From the NCBI GenBank assembly GCA_028718565.1, contig JAQULO010000016.1, forward strand, positions 1-32,257: a DNA stretch of 32,257 nucleotides, given 5' to 3'. This document shows, piece after piece, positions 7,380-15,647 of the stretch (position 1 is the first letter of the stretch; every line of letters starts with the position of its first letter). The notes beneath the pieces are model-generated. The model saw only the letters and a program-made list of their open reading frames with translations. It did not search any database and was not told where the DNA came from. The stretch comes from Syntrophales bacterium (GTDB lineage Bacteria > Desulfobacterota > Syntrophia > Syntrophales > UBA2210). The position numbers and the translations under genes are program-made.

Positions 7380-9017
7380 TTATTTTTCTTCCACCATTGC
7401 TTCAATATCGGCTTTAACGTCTCCGATGGGCTTGATATTGCATTGATCCACCAGAACCTTGAGAACATTCGGCGACACGAATGCCGGTAATGTCGGCCCA
7501 AGGCGGATGCCTTTAACTCCGAGAGATAGCAGGGCCAGCAGCACCGCCACGGCCTTCTGCTCATACCAGGCAATATCGTAAGAGATAGGAAGGTCATTGA
7601 TATCGTCGAGCGCGAAGGCCTCCTTCAACTTCAGGGCTATAACAGCCAGGGAATAACTGTCGTTGCACTGGCCTGCGTCAAGGACCCTGGGGATACCCCC
7701 GATATCGCCGAGGGCGAGTTTGTTATAGCGGTACTTCGCGCAGCCTGCGGTTAGGATCACCGTGTCTTCGGGAAGTTCGCGCGCGATGTCTGTATAGTAG
7801 CTCCGTGTTTTATGACGTCCGTCACACCCGGCCATTACGACGAAGCGCTTGATTGCCCCGGTCTTTACCGCGTCCACAACCTTGTCGGCCAGTTCAAGAA
7901 CCTGATTGTGGGCGAAACCTGCCACTATTTCACCTGTCTCGATCTCAACCGGGGAATCACACTTTTTCGCCAGGTTTATGATTACGGAAAAATCTTTCAT
8001 ACCGCCTTCCGACCTGTCAGCAATGTGCTTCACTTCGGGATATCCCGCCATCCCCGTTGTGAAGATCCTTTCCCTGTATGAATCTTTGACAGGAATAATA
8101 CAGTTGGTTGTCATCAGTATGGGGCCGTTGAAGGACGCGAATTCCTCTCCCTGCTTCCACCAGGAACCCCCGTAGTTGCCGACTAAGTGACTGTATTTCT
8201 TGAATGCGGGATACGAATGCGCAGGGAGCATTTCCCCATGGGTGTACACATCCACCCCTGTCCCTTCGGTTTGTTTCAGGAGCTCTTCCATATCCTTGAG
8301 ATCATGGCCGGAGATTAGTATCCCGGGATTCTTCCCGACACCGATATTGACCTTTGAAATCTCGGGATTCCCGTAGGAAGATGTATTTGCCTTGTCGAGA
8401 AGGGCCATTCCACTTACCGCGCATTCTCCGGCCCTCATGACCATCGCAACCATCTCATCAACGGTCAGGTCTTTTGTTGTGGAGGCAAGGGCTTCCATCA
8501 GAAAATCATAGATCTTTTCATCCTCGCAGCCAAGGACGGCGGCATGATCCACATAGGCGGCTATGCCCTTAAGCCCGTAGATCAGGAGCTGCCGAAGCGA
8601 ACGGATGTCTTCATTATTGCCTGTGGACATGACACTGACATCCAAAGCCTTTTTGGAAAATTCAGCAACATCATCCGAGAACCACACGGCGCAGTCGTGC
8701 AACTCTCCCGGAATATCGCCCCCGAAGTTCTTCTTTAGATCATTCCGGAGTTTCAATCCCTCTCTTATGAGTGAGACCAACCTGTTATTGTCAAAGTTTA
8801 CATTTGTGATTGTCGCGAAAAGGGCCTGTGCCGTAAACAATCCGTATTCCCCGTCTGACTTTCCTGCCTCTTTCGCCTTTTCGGCATAGATTGCGAGACC
8901 CTTCAGGACATACAGCAGCAGGTCCTGAAACTTGGCCGTCTCTTCCGTCTTGCCGCAGACGCCCTTTACGTCGCAGCCCGAATTTTTCGCCGTTTCCTGA
9001 CATTGGTAACAAAACAT
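7380..9017 (-). CDS. hcp: Hydroxylamine reductase / hybrid-cluster protein (Hcp)
   Basis: 545 aa, full length for the family. The N-terminus [21 protein letters not shown] carries four cysteines spaced Cx2Cx8Cx5C (C3, C6, C15, C21), the pattern of the class found in strict anaerobes, which binds the first Fe-S cluster. The hybrid-cluster ligands are in the C-terminal half, visible around [26 protein letters not shown] and [10 protein letters not shown]. The protein is cytoplasmic. It reduces hydroxylamine in vitro and is now mostly seen as a nitric oxide/nitrosative stress enzyme; this is family knowledge. The start has a strong AAGGGGG site. Downstream lies the iron-sulfur partner gene. Divergently upstream is a Crp/Fnr regulator, with a box between them. 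Confidence 0.96.
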   Translation of the reverse strand: MFCYQCQETAKNSGCDVKGVCGKTEETAKFQDLLLYVLKGLAIYAEKAKEAGKSDGEYGLFTAQALFATITNVNFDNNRLVSLIREGLKLRNDLKKNFGGDIPGELHDCAVWFSDDVAEFSKKALDVSVMSTGNNEDIRSLRQLLIYGLKGIAAYVDHAAVLGCEDEKIYDFLMEALASTTKDLTVDEMVAMVMRAGECAVSGMALLDKANTSSYGNPEISKVNIGVGKNPGILISGHDLKDMEELLKQTEGTGVDVYTHGEMLPAHSYPAFKKYSHLVGNYGGSWWKQGEEFASFNGPILMTTNCIIPVKDSYRERIFTTGMAGYPEVKHIADRSEGGMKDFSVIINLAKKCDSPVEIETGEIVAGFAHNQVLELADKVVDAVKTGAIKRFVVMAGCDGRHKTRSYYTDIARELPEDTVILTAGCAKYRYNKLALGDIGGIPRVLDAGQCNDSYSLAVIALKLKEAFALDDINDLPISYDIAWYEQKAVAVLLALLSLGVKGIRLGPTLPAFVSPNVLKVLVDQCNIKPIGDVKADIEAMVEEK

Positions 9018-9090
9018 GTGACACCCCCTTGTTTAAGATTGACTGGTTATGTTGCTTTTTGCCAAGCTATCTTAAAGAGCATTGCATATC

Positions 9091-9106
9091 CTTGACTTAT
9101 GTTAAG
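9091..9106. promoter_or_regulatory. FNR/HcpR-type operator between hcp and its regulator
   Basis: CTTGAC-TTAT-GTTAAG is a near-perfect dyad of the Crp/Fnr type (half-sites TTGAC and GTTAA, one mismatch). It is centred about 80 bases upstream of the hcp start and about 42 bases upstream of the regulator start at 9141, so it could act on both genes. A TAAGAT possible -10 for hcp lies at 9069-9074 on the minus strand. Confidence 0.55.
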
Positions 9107-9140
9107 AAGAGGTGATAGTTCTTCGGAAGGGATCAGAATT

Positions 9141-9848
9141 ATGGATAAAGTACATGATATATTGTCAAAAAGCCAGCTTTTCGGGGGACTCCCCGAAGAC
9201 CACCTCGAAGAGATCAAAAGAATATCGGTTCATAAACATTTCAACAAAGGTGAAATAATCTTTTTTGACGGAGATGAGGGTACCGGCTTTTATCTTGTCA
9301 TCGATGGGCGCGTAAACGTATACAAGCTCTCTTCGGAAGGGAAAGAACAGATCCTGCACATTATTGAAGAGGGGGAAACTGTCGGCGCCGTTCCCGTCTT
9401 TTCAGGGAAATCATTCCCCGCCAATGCCCGGACAATCTCAAAGAGCCATCTTTTATTTTTTCCCCGGGAAAAATTTATACATCTTATAGCAAACAAGCCA
9501 TCTCTCACGATGAATATCCTGGCCCTCCTTTCAATGCGGCTTAGGGAGTTCACGATCCAGGTAGAGAATCTTTCCCTCAAGGGAATTCCCGGCCGCCTGG
9601 CCGCCTATATACTTTATCTCTCGCAAGAACAGGGGAACAGGGATGTTATAAAACTTAACATTTCAAAAATCCAGCTTGCCAACCTTCTGGGCACAGGCCC
9701 GGAATCACTGTCAAGGGCCCTGGGAAATATGAAGGGCAGAAAGCTTGTCGAAGAGGACGGCGCTACTATCAGGCTGGTTAATCGAGGTGGGTTGGAGGAA
9801 CTCGCTGAGAATGGTAAAACCCCAGTGCAAAAACCCTTTTGTGGATGA
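9141..9848 (+). CDS. Crp/Fnr-family transcription regulator, HcpR-like
   Basis: I start it at 9141 (MDKVHDILSKSQLF), where GGAAGGG lies upstream; the ORF-track start at 9099 would fall inside the operator box. 235 aa, normal for the family. Residues about 10-125 form the cyclic-nucleotide-type beta barrel (FNKGEIIFFDGDEGTGFYLV). A long dimerisation helix follows, then a winged HTH (about 170-215) with the recognition helix PESLSRALGNMK, matching the E-(S/T)-x-SR signature. The N-terminal cysteines of true FNR are absent, so it is not an FNR-type oxygen sensor. Its position divergent from hcp, plus the box, suggest the HcpR role of controlling hcp under nitrosative stress. The ligand cannot be read from sequence. 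Confidence 0.85.
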   Translation: MDKVHDILSKSQLFGGLPEDHLEEIKRISVHKHFNKGEIIFFDGDEGTGFYLVIDGRVNVYKLSSEGKEQILHIIEEGETVGAVPVFSGKSFPANARTISKSHLLFFPREKFIHLIANKPSLTMNILALLSMRLREFTIQVENLSLKGIPGRLAAYILYLSQEQGNRDVIKLNISKIQLANLLGTGPESLSRALGNMKGRKLVEEDGATIRLVNRGGLEELAENGKTPVQKPFCG

Positions 9849-9995
9849 TTATATCAGGTCACCGCAAAATCAAATTGGAAACAAGGCCGGGGGCTCCACG
9901 ACAGAGAGTTTAACGATACATCGCCGCTTCAACACACACCATTGATGGAACCCGGCTTAAGAGTCCTGTATATAGCAGCCGGGACCGTGAACGAT

Positions 9996-10547
9996 ATGAT
10001 CACAAAAAAGATTTTTTTGACGACGATAGCACTCTCACTGGCCGTGCATATCGCCGTCCTGGCCCTTGTGGGTTTTTTGGGAAGCAGCGACGGTCAAGAC
10101 GGGGAGGATGTCTTTACTGTTACCCTCGAAAGACGCCCGGATGGGACCGCCGCGAAACACGGGAGCGAGGGGGGGGCGTCCGCCGCTGCGGAGAAACTCC
10201 GCGAACGCGCGAAGGGTAACCGTGTCGATACGGTGGACCTCGACAGTACGGACACAAAGTACTACCCGTATCTGCTCCATGTGCGGGAAAGCATAGACAG
10301 GCAGTGGTCATACCCGGACGACGCCTTTACGCGGGGAGAAACAGGAACCACCGTGGTCGAATTTTCAATAGAGCAGGAAGGAAGTCTTGCGACGTGCCGC
10401 GCCATTGTTTCGTCGGGGCATGAATCCCTCGACACGGAATCGCTACGTGCCGTACGGTCGGCCGCCCCGTTTACACCTTTTTCCGAGGAATTTGGACTGG
10501 TACGGCTCAATATCGTGGCAAAATTCAGCTATACGCTTGCAGAGTAA
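9996..10547 (+). CDS. TonB-family energy transducer-like protein
   Basis: The start is uncertain. The ORF track begins at 9942 without a ribosome binding site. The ATG at 9996 (MITKKIFLTTIALSLAV) puts the membrane anchor at the N-terminus as TonB needs, giving 183 aa; a GTG at 9987 is also possible. The anchor spans about residues 5-28. A short charged linker (about 40-75) replaces the long Pro-rich stretch of classical TonB. The C-terminal domain (about 90-183; YPYLLHVRESIDRQWSYP ... VVEFSIEQEGSL) is the TonB C-terminal fold. It would span the periplasm to energise an outer-membrane receptor or act in a TonB/TolA-like role. No ExbB, ExbD or receptor is near, so its partner is unknown. Confidence 0.78.
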   Translation: MITKKIFLTTIALSLAVHIAVLALVGFLGSSDGQDGEDVFTVTLERRPDGTAAKHGSEGGASAAAEKLRERAKGNRVDTVDLDSTDTKYYPYLLHVRESIDRQWSYPDDAFTRGETGTTVVEFSIEQEGSLATCRAIVSSGHESLDTESLRAVRSAAPFTPFSEEFGLVRLNIVAKFSYTLAE

Positions 10548-10607
10548 GAGCTTTGAATTGTGTCATTCCAGAAGTCAGAGACAAGAAATCTTAATGGTAC
10601 GGGCCTT

Positions 10608-11150
10608 TTAATATTGTTCCCTGTAAAACCGGTAGAAGGCGGCGAGTATCAGAGAATTCGTTATCGCCCCGTCACGGATGAGGCCGGGGATCTCCTCCAG
10701 CGGATACAGCACCACCTCGATATCCTCCTTTTCATCCAACGTCTGGCTTCCCCCAAGGACGACATTCGTGGCGATGAAGGTGTAACAACGGTTACCTTGG
10801 AGCGCAGGGTTCGGGTGCACCCACCCCAGGGGGATCAACTCCTCTTCACGGTAGCCGGTCTCTTCGCGCAGCTCTCGGCTAGCCGCGGCGGCAGGGGTGT
10901 CGTGGGGCTCTATGAGTCCACCCGGGATCTCAAGGGTGATGTCCCGCACACCGTGACGGTACTGCTCTATCAGCACCACCTTGTTGTCGGGGGTCAGTGG
11001 GATGACGTTCACCCAGTCGGACGACTCGACAACAAAGAAATCGTGCGCCTCACCCGTTCTGGGGGAACGCGCCCGGTCGGTGCGCAGGCTGAACACCCGG
11101 TACGATTTGTCCTGGGTGCTCGACAATATCTTCCATAGCTTAGGAGCCAT
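10608..11150 (-). CDS. Nudix hydrolase, ADP-ribose pyrophosphatase-like
   Basis: 180 aa, with GGAGGG a few bases before the ATG. The Nudix box is clear: GLIEPHDTPAAAASREL followed by REETGY, fitting Gx5Ex7REUxEExGU except that Asp replaces the first Glu. The catalytic REUxEE core is intact. The segment before the box (VVLIEQYRHGVRDITLEIPGG) is typical of the ADP-ribose/NDP-sugar branch, where this strand-loop binds the substrate. The expected reaction is metal-dependent hydrolysis of a nucleoside diphosphate linked to another group, in the cytoplasm. The gene is single and convergent with the TonB-like gene, separated by 60 bases. The exact substrate is not determined. Confidence 0.88.
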   Translation of the reverse strand: MAPKLWKILSSTQDKSYRVFSLRTDRARSPRTGEAHDFFVVESSDWVNVIPLTPDNKVVLIEQYRHGVRDITLEIPGGLIEPHDTPAAAASRELREETGYREEELIPLGWVHPNPALQGNRCYTFIATNVVLGGSQTLDEKEDIEVVLYPLEEIPGLIRDGAITNSLILAAFYRFYREQY

Positions 11151-11401
11151 ATATTCCCTCCATAAGTGCGAGAATTCTGAAACCGACTGCCTGACGGCAT
11201 GATTTTTACGGAGTCACCGTAATCAAAAAACCGCGACCGGTCAAGGAAGAAAGAGGCAGCCGTACGTTAAGGTCATCATCTTTACCGTTTTACCGTCAAT
11301 GAGCATCGTCTTGACCCTTCTCGTATAGCGTTCCGGATAAACGCGTAGCCAATGGGGCGGTGCCTGATGAAAGAGATTCGGGCATCATGAGCACTATCCT
11401 G

Positions 11402-11677
11402 TCAGCGAAAAAGAAATGGGTACAGCGCTAAAAGAACCGGACCTAAGCCCTGGCCTGGACCGGTTCCTCCTCTTGATACTTTCTCCTGTTTCGCCTGGTC
11501 GAAGTCCTCGTATCCCGCCGAAATCGAACTAAGTGAAACACCCGTTACTCCGGACACAACCGATACTCCGCCATAACCAATCACTTTGGCCCGAGCAGCC
11601 AGGGACAATCGCCGTTGACGCTCATCTAAGAATGGTGATATAAGGCAACGAGGTTGCTTGATCAAATCTGTTTTCAT
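11402..11677 (-). pseudogene. ISAzo13-type transposase, N-terminal remnant
   Basis: The 91-residue frame contains FLDERQRRLSLAARAKVIGY, GGVSVVSGVTGVSLSSISAG and KVSRGGTGPGQG. This follows the N-terminal HTH of ISAzo13-family transposases, usually 'FLDEKQRRLW.AAEAK.IGYGGIS.V...TG.SR.TI..G' ending in an 'RRPGGGRK' basic loop. After that point the similarity stops, whereas a complete enzyme is several times longer. The basic loop has itself changed to RGGTGPG. I see no catalytic DDE segments and no clear terminal inverted repeats. It is a decayed fragment lying between the Nudix gene and fadD, flanked by about 250 and 125 noncoding bases. Confidence 0.65.
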
Positions 11678-11802
11678 ATACCAGTTATGTTACGGGTACG
11701 CTAACTTGCAGCGGTTGTTTTGTGACAACTCTTACAGCAAAAAATTTCTTACCATTTTTGTACGAATTTTACACTTAAGGGACTAAAGGAGGGCAGGGAC
11801 TT

Positions 11803-13500
11803 ATGGGGAATACAATCAAGTATCAGGACAAAATCTGGCTTAAATCGTATGAAAAGGGGGTGCCGGAATTTGTTGACTATGAAGAAGTATGCCTGCCGGA
11901 CTTCCTCGACCGGTCTGCCAATGATTTTCCGGGAAAAGAGGCGCTCATTTTTCAGGGATATAGGCTGAGCTATAAGGGTCTCAAGGAGATGGTGGATCGT
12001 TTTGCTACCTGCCTTACGTCCTTCGGCGTGGGAAAAGGAGATGCCGTCGCGATACTTTTGCCCAATCTGATTCCCTGTGTTGCAGCCTACTTCGCCATTC
12101 TGAAGGTTGGGGGTATAGCGGTCATGAATAATCCCCTCTACTCGGATGCCGAACTTGAGCATCAGTTTAACGATTCCGGTTCAAGGGTACTCATAACTCT
12201 TGACCTTCTCGGAAACAGGATGATCGATCTTCGCCCGAAGACGAAGATCAAAGAGATTATTTACACCTCCATCGGGGACTACCTCCCCTTTCCCAAGAAT
12301 GTTTTGTTCCCCCTGGTAGGAAAGAAAAAGGGACTTGCCGCGGACGTTAAACCGGCAACGGACGTCTATACATGGAAGGAGTGTATCGCGAAGTATGCGC
12401 CCAATCCACCTTCTGTAAAGATCAATTTCGAAGATGTGGCCATGTACCAGTATACGGGGGGAACGACCGGGGTGTCGAAGGGGGCTGTGCTGACCCACGC
12501 CAATCTTAGCAAGCAGGTGCAGCAAATAGCCGTGTGGCTTAATGCCTTTAAAAGGGGGAAAGAGAGAATACTGGGGGCGCTCCCCTTCTTCCATGTCTTC
12601 GGCCTGTCCACGGCGATGAATCTTTCCGTACACAGGGCATGGACCAATATCCTGGTTCCCAAGCCCCAGCCGGAGCCCCTTTTAGAAGCAATAGAAAAAT
12701 TCAAACCCTCTTTTGCCCCCCTGGTTCCAACTATGTACATAGGTATGCTAAACCATCCAAAAATAAAAAAAACGAATATTAGTTCCATAGCAGGCTGTTT
12801 CTCCGGAAGCGCACCGCTTCCTCTCGAAGTCATCAGTGATTTTGAAAAGATTACAGGGTCCACTATTATCGAAGGATTCGGAATGACAGAGACCTCCCCC
12901 GTCACGCATGCGAATCCGTTTGCGGGTGGGCCGCGCAAGCCTGGAAGTATTGGTCTTCCTTTTTCCGACACGCTCTCCAAGATTGTCGATCTGGAGGATG
13001 GCGTGACGGAAATGCCTGTAGGCGAGGCAGGGGAACTTATCGTCAAGGGACCGCAGGTCATGATTGGCTACAAGGATATGTCTGATGAAACTGCCAACGC
13101 ACTGAGAAACGGCTGGATGTATACGGGGGACATTGCAACGATGGATGAAAACGGATATTTTTACATCGTAGACCGCAAAAAGGACCTAATAATCTCGGGC
13201 GGCTACAACGTATATCCGCGTGAAATAGACGAAGTTTTTTATAAGCACCCGAAGGTGCAGGAGGCATGTGCCATAGGGATCCCCGACTCCAAACGAGGGG
13301 AAAATATCAAGATTTTTATTGTATTGAAGGAAGGTGAAAGCGCCACAAAGGAAGAAATGATAGCGTTTTGCAAGGACAAGCTGGCCACTTACAAGCTTCC
13401 GACGGAGGTGGAATTCCGCGAAGAACTTCCCAAAAGCAATATCGGCAAGATCCTACGCAAAGACCTGAGAAAAGATGAGTTGGCAAAGAGGAAAAAATAG
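11803..13500 (+). CDS. fadD: Long-chain fatty acid--CoA ligase (FadD-type)
   Basis: 565 aa, complete; AAAGGAGGG lies upstream of the ATG. An AMP-forming acyl-CoA synthetase of the ANL superfamily: the acid is adenylated with ATP, then transferred to CoA. Seen motifs: phosphate-binding loop YTGGTTGVSKGA (near 215), GFGMTETSP (near 360), the hinge/A8 region GWMYTGDIATMDENGYFYI and VDRKKDLIISGGYNVYPREI (about 435-470), and the C-terminal lysine motif PKSNIGKILRKDLR (near 545). Length and motifs fit medium/long-chain enzymes such as FadD. The protein is cytoplasmic or peripheral to the membrane and feeds beta-oxidation. It appears monocistronic, ending in a strong hairpin. A GTTGT-N6-ACAAC dyad lies about 80 bases before the start and could be an operator. 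Confidence 0.93.
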   Translation: MGNTIKYQDKIWLKSYEKGVPEFVDYEEVCLPDFLDRSANDFPGKEALIFQGYRLSYKGLKEMVDRFATCLTSFGVGKGDAVAILLPNLIPCVAAYFAILKVGGIAVMNNPLYSDAELEHQFNDSGSRVLITLDLLGNRMIDLRPKTKIKEIIYTSIGDYLPFPKNVLFPLVGKKKGLAADVKPATDVYTWKECIAKYAPNPPSVKINFEDVAMYQYTGGTTGVSKGAVLTHANLSKQVQQIAVWLNAFKRGKERILGALPFFHVFGLSTAMNLSVHRAWTNILVPKPQPEPLLEAIEKFKPSFAPLVPTMYIGMLNHPKIKKTNISSIAGCFSGSAPLPLEVISDFEKITGSTIIEGFGMTETSPVTHANPFAGGPRKPGSIGLPFSDTLSKIVDLEDGVTEMPVGEAGELIVKGPQVMIGYKDMSDETANALRNGWMYTGDIATMDENGYFYIVDRKKDLIISGGYNVYPREIDEVFYKHPKVQEACAIGIPDSKRGENIKIFIVLKEGESATKEEMIAFCKDKLATYKLPTEVEFREELPKSNIGKILRKDLRKDELAKRKK

Positions 13501-13520
13501 GGGATAGAAAAAGATAACGA

Positions 13521-13548
13521 AATACCCCGCGGCTTGCCGCGGGGTATT
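13521..13548. terminator. Strong 12-bp terminator hairpin
   Basis: AATACCCCGCGG and CCGCGGGGTATT pair perfectly around a CTTG tetraloop, 20 bases after the fadD stop. On the plus strand no long T-run follows. On the minus strand the stem is followed by TCGTTATCTTTTTC, so it may also end transcripts coming from the right. Confidence 0.75.
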
Positions 13549-13620
13549 CTGCAAAGAGTTTTCACGAAGGGTAGACTTCCACTACCTCAATCAATCATTT
13601 GAAAAATATCAAAGGCATAC

Positions 13621-13737
13621 AGGCGGGCGGAGTTGTGCCGACGGGTACCTTGCGGGTCCGATCCCGGCTATTTTCCCTGTCCTGCCATCGGGCGAACGCG
13701 CAACTCTGAGGGCACCACAGGCGTATAATGGCCGCCT
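13621..13737. other. Structured intergenic element upstream of the tungstate operon
   Basis: Within the 340-base gap between fadD and the regulator gene, nested complementary arms enclose 117 bases. The outer stem is AGGCGG (13621-13626) with CCGCCT (13732-13737). The next is GAGTTGTGC (13630-13638) with GCGCAACTC (13698-13706), one mismatch that is G-U on the plus strand. Inside is the hairpin CGGG-TCCGAT-CCCG (13653-13666). The strand is not settled. I cannot match it to a known riboswitch with confidence. It could be a structured leader, a small RNA or a decayed element. Confidence 0.4.
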
Positions 13738-13771
13738 CTCATCGTACACATCTTCCCCTACAAAAAACCCT

Positions 13772-13800
13772 TTGACAAATACGCCCCCCTGTAATAGTTA
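13772..13800 (+). promoter_or_regulatory. Candidate promoter for the regulator-tupABC operon
   Basis: A perfect TTGACA (13772-13777) and a 17-base spacer lead to TAGTTA (13795-13800), a weak -10. It ends 40 bases before the regulator ATG at 13841, which is reasonable for a leader. Confidence 0.4.
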
Positions 13801-13840
13801 CGCTAGGTCATTATAAGTTAGTATTTTCAGGATGAGCTGC

Positions 13841-14767
13841 ATGGGTGAAAAGAATACGGGGCTGCTGACCGCGCAAGAGGCATCGCGGCTTCTCAACATC
13901 AATGAAAAGAAGGTGTACGCCCTTGTTCAGGAGGGGAAGCTCCCCGGCACAAAGGTAACGGGGAAGTGGATTTTTCCCCGGGCGGAGCTGGAAGAATACC
14001 TGCGATTAAAGGCCCAGCACACCCTGCGAAGGTCCTTTTTTGAATCGGTCATCAACAAAAAGGTGATTCTCGTCTGCGGCTCCGACGACCCCGTCCTTTC
14101 GATGGCACAGGGGTTTTTCCATCAGGACCATCCCGACTATACGCTCTTTTCGTCGAGCGTGGGGAGCGGCGAGGGCCTGAGTCTCCTGAGTGAAGGTTTC
14201 TGCCATGTCGCCGTGTGCCATCTGTACGATCCCGGGGCAGACGACTTTAATTTTCCTGTTCTGGGCCACTATTTTGAGCACACCGATAACCTGACACTCG
14301 TGAATCTGTTTTACAGGCGTGTCTGTTTTGTGGCTAAGGATCACGAGGTCACCTCCTTTGCCGATCTCGTCGGTCGTGACCTTCGCTTTATCAACCGGCA
14401 GAAAGGTTCGGGAATACGTGCGCTTGTTGATCACCTCATCGATACGGAGAACGTGTCTGCTTCAGATATAAAAGGTTTTGAAGACGAGGCCTTCACGCAT
14501 CTTGACGTTATCAACCATATCAGCAGCGGCCGCGCCGATGCGGGGATCGTCACCGAATCGGCCGCCCGCAGCGCAAATCTCCACTTTTGCCGGATCCTGG
14601 AGGAGCGGTTTGACATGGTCGTCCGAAAAGAGATATTTTTTGACAAGAACATCCAGGCTTTCGTCGAATTTATCAGATCGGACCGCTTCAGGGGACTGCT
14701 GCAGGATATGAAAGGGTATGATTGCCGGGACACCGGAAAGATCATGTACGCAAAAACAAAAGAGTAG
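13841..14767 (+). CDS. One-component regulator: excisionase-type HTH fused to a solute-binding domain
   Basis: 308 aa from the ATG at 13841, preferred to 13832 because AGGATGAG then serves as ribosome binding site. Residues about 8-55 (LLTAQEASRLLNINEKKVYA ... GKWIFPRAELEEYL) are a MerR/excisionase-type DNA-binding helix-turn-helix. Residues about 70-300 form a periplasmic-binding-protein-like domain of the molybdate/tungstate type (COG1910-like), with no signal peptide, so it acts in the cytoplasm. It is followed after 19 bases by tupA. I infer that it binds tungstate or molybdate and controls the operon. It is not the ModE type (LysR-like HTH plus TOBE). The fused architecture is seen in the sequence; the ligand is inferred from the neighbours. 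Confidence 0.82.
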   Translation: MGEKNTGLLTAQEASRLLNINEKKVYALVQEGKLPGTKVTGKWIFPRAELEEYLRLKAQHTLRRSFFESVINKKVILVCGSDDPVLSMAQGFFHQDHPDYTLFSSSVGSGEGLSLLSEGFCHVAVCHLYDPGADDFNFPVLGHYFEHTDNLTLVNLFYRRVCFVAKDHEVTSFADLVGRDLRFINRQKGSGIRALVDHLIDTENVSASDIKGFEDEAFTHLDVINHISSGRADAGIVTESAARSANLHFCRILEERFDMVVRKEIFFDKNIQAFVEFIRSDRFRGLLQDMKGYDCRDTGKIMYAKTKE

Positions 14768-14786
14768 AGAAAGGAGTACAACAATA

Positions 14787-15623
14787 ATGAAGATGGTATT
14801 GAAAAAGGTATGTGTGGTAGCCTGCGCAATGGTATGCCTGATCGGACTTTCGGGTAATGCCGCCATTGCGGACGATGTTCTGAAGATGGCAACAACAACC
14901 AGTACGGACAATACGGGGCTTCTCGATTATCTCGCTCCCGTGTTCAAGGCCGATACGGGTATCGAACTGCAGTGGGTTGCCGTGGGAACCGGCAAGGCCC
15001 TCGCTCTGGGTGGGAACTGCGACGTCGACGTCCTGCTCGTGCACGCACCCGCAGCCGAGATGACATATGTCCAGGAAGGCAGCGGCATCGACCGGACGGA
15101 GCTGATGTATAACGATTTTGTCTTCATCGGCCCCCCATCGGACCCGGCAGGGGTAAAGGGGACATCGGTAAAGGATGCTTTGGGTGTGATTGCCTCTAAA
15201 AAAGCCTCCTTTGCGAGCCGGGGAGATAATTCCGGTACGCACCAAAAGGAACTAGAGCTCTGGGAACATGCACAACTTGCCGTTCCCGACAAGGAAACCT
15301 GGTATATCCAGACCGGCCAGGGGATGATGAACACCATCAATATCGCGGCGGAACGGGATGCCTACACTTTGACCGACCGGGGCACCTATATCAAATATGA
15401 ATCCAACTGGAAGGGAAAGGCCCCTCTGGTAATCCTCGTGGAAGGAGATGCGTCTCTAAGAAATCAGTACAGCGCCATTGCCGTCAATCCCCAGAAATGT
15501 TCTAACGTAAAGTACGATCTTGCAAAGCGTTTTATCGCGTGGATGGCATCGGACAAGACACAGAAACTAATCGCCGATTTCGAACTGATGGGGAAACAGC
15601 TCTTCATCCCGAATGCCAAATAA
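14787..15623 (+). CDS. tupA: Tungstate ABC transporter, substrate-binding protein
   Basis: The start is moved from the ORF-track 14718 to the ATG at 14787, preceded by AAAGGAG; 278 aa. A signal peptide is evident (MKMVLKKVCVVACAMVCLIG ... NAAIA), with cleavage likely after AIA. The mature protein opens with LKMATTTSTDNTGLLDYLAP, the TupA signature whose TTTS segment contributes to oxyanion binding. Other family stretches are VGTGKALALG, DVLLVHAPAAE and SRGDNSGTH. It captures tungstate in the periplasm and delivers it to TupB. The TTTSTDNTGLLD motif separates it from ModA. It lies second in the operon, between the regulator and tupB. Confidence 0.92.
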   Translation: MKMVLKKVCVVACAMVCLIGLSGNAAIADDVLKMATTTSTDNTGLLDYLAPVFKADTGIELQWVAVGTGKALALGGNCDVDVLLVHAPAAEMTYVQEGSGIDRTELMYNDFVFIGPPSDPAGVKGTSVKDALGVIASKKASFASRGDNSGTHQKELELWEHAQLAVPDKETWYIQTGQGMMNTINIAAERDAYTLTDRGTYIKYESNWKGKAPLVILVEGDASLRNQYSAIAVNPQKCSNVKYDLAKRFIAWMASDKTQKLIADFELMGKQLFIPNAK

Positions 15624-15647
15624 ACGAAACGGTAACCTTCGCTTTAT

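Noticed and set aside
13651-13668. tRNA T-arm-like string GCGGGTCCGATCCCGGC
   Set aside because: The loop is not TTCRA-type, and no acceptor, D or anticodon arms are found at the right distances.
13621-13737. Cobalamin-riboswitch-like words (GGGAA, GACCCGCAA) on the minus strand
   Set aside because: The conserved hairpin between these words and a B12 box are missing, and no cobalamin gene lies downstream on that strand.
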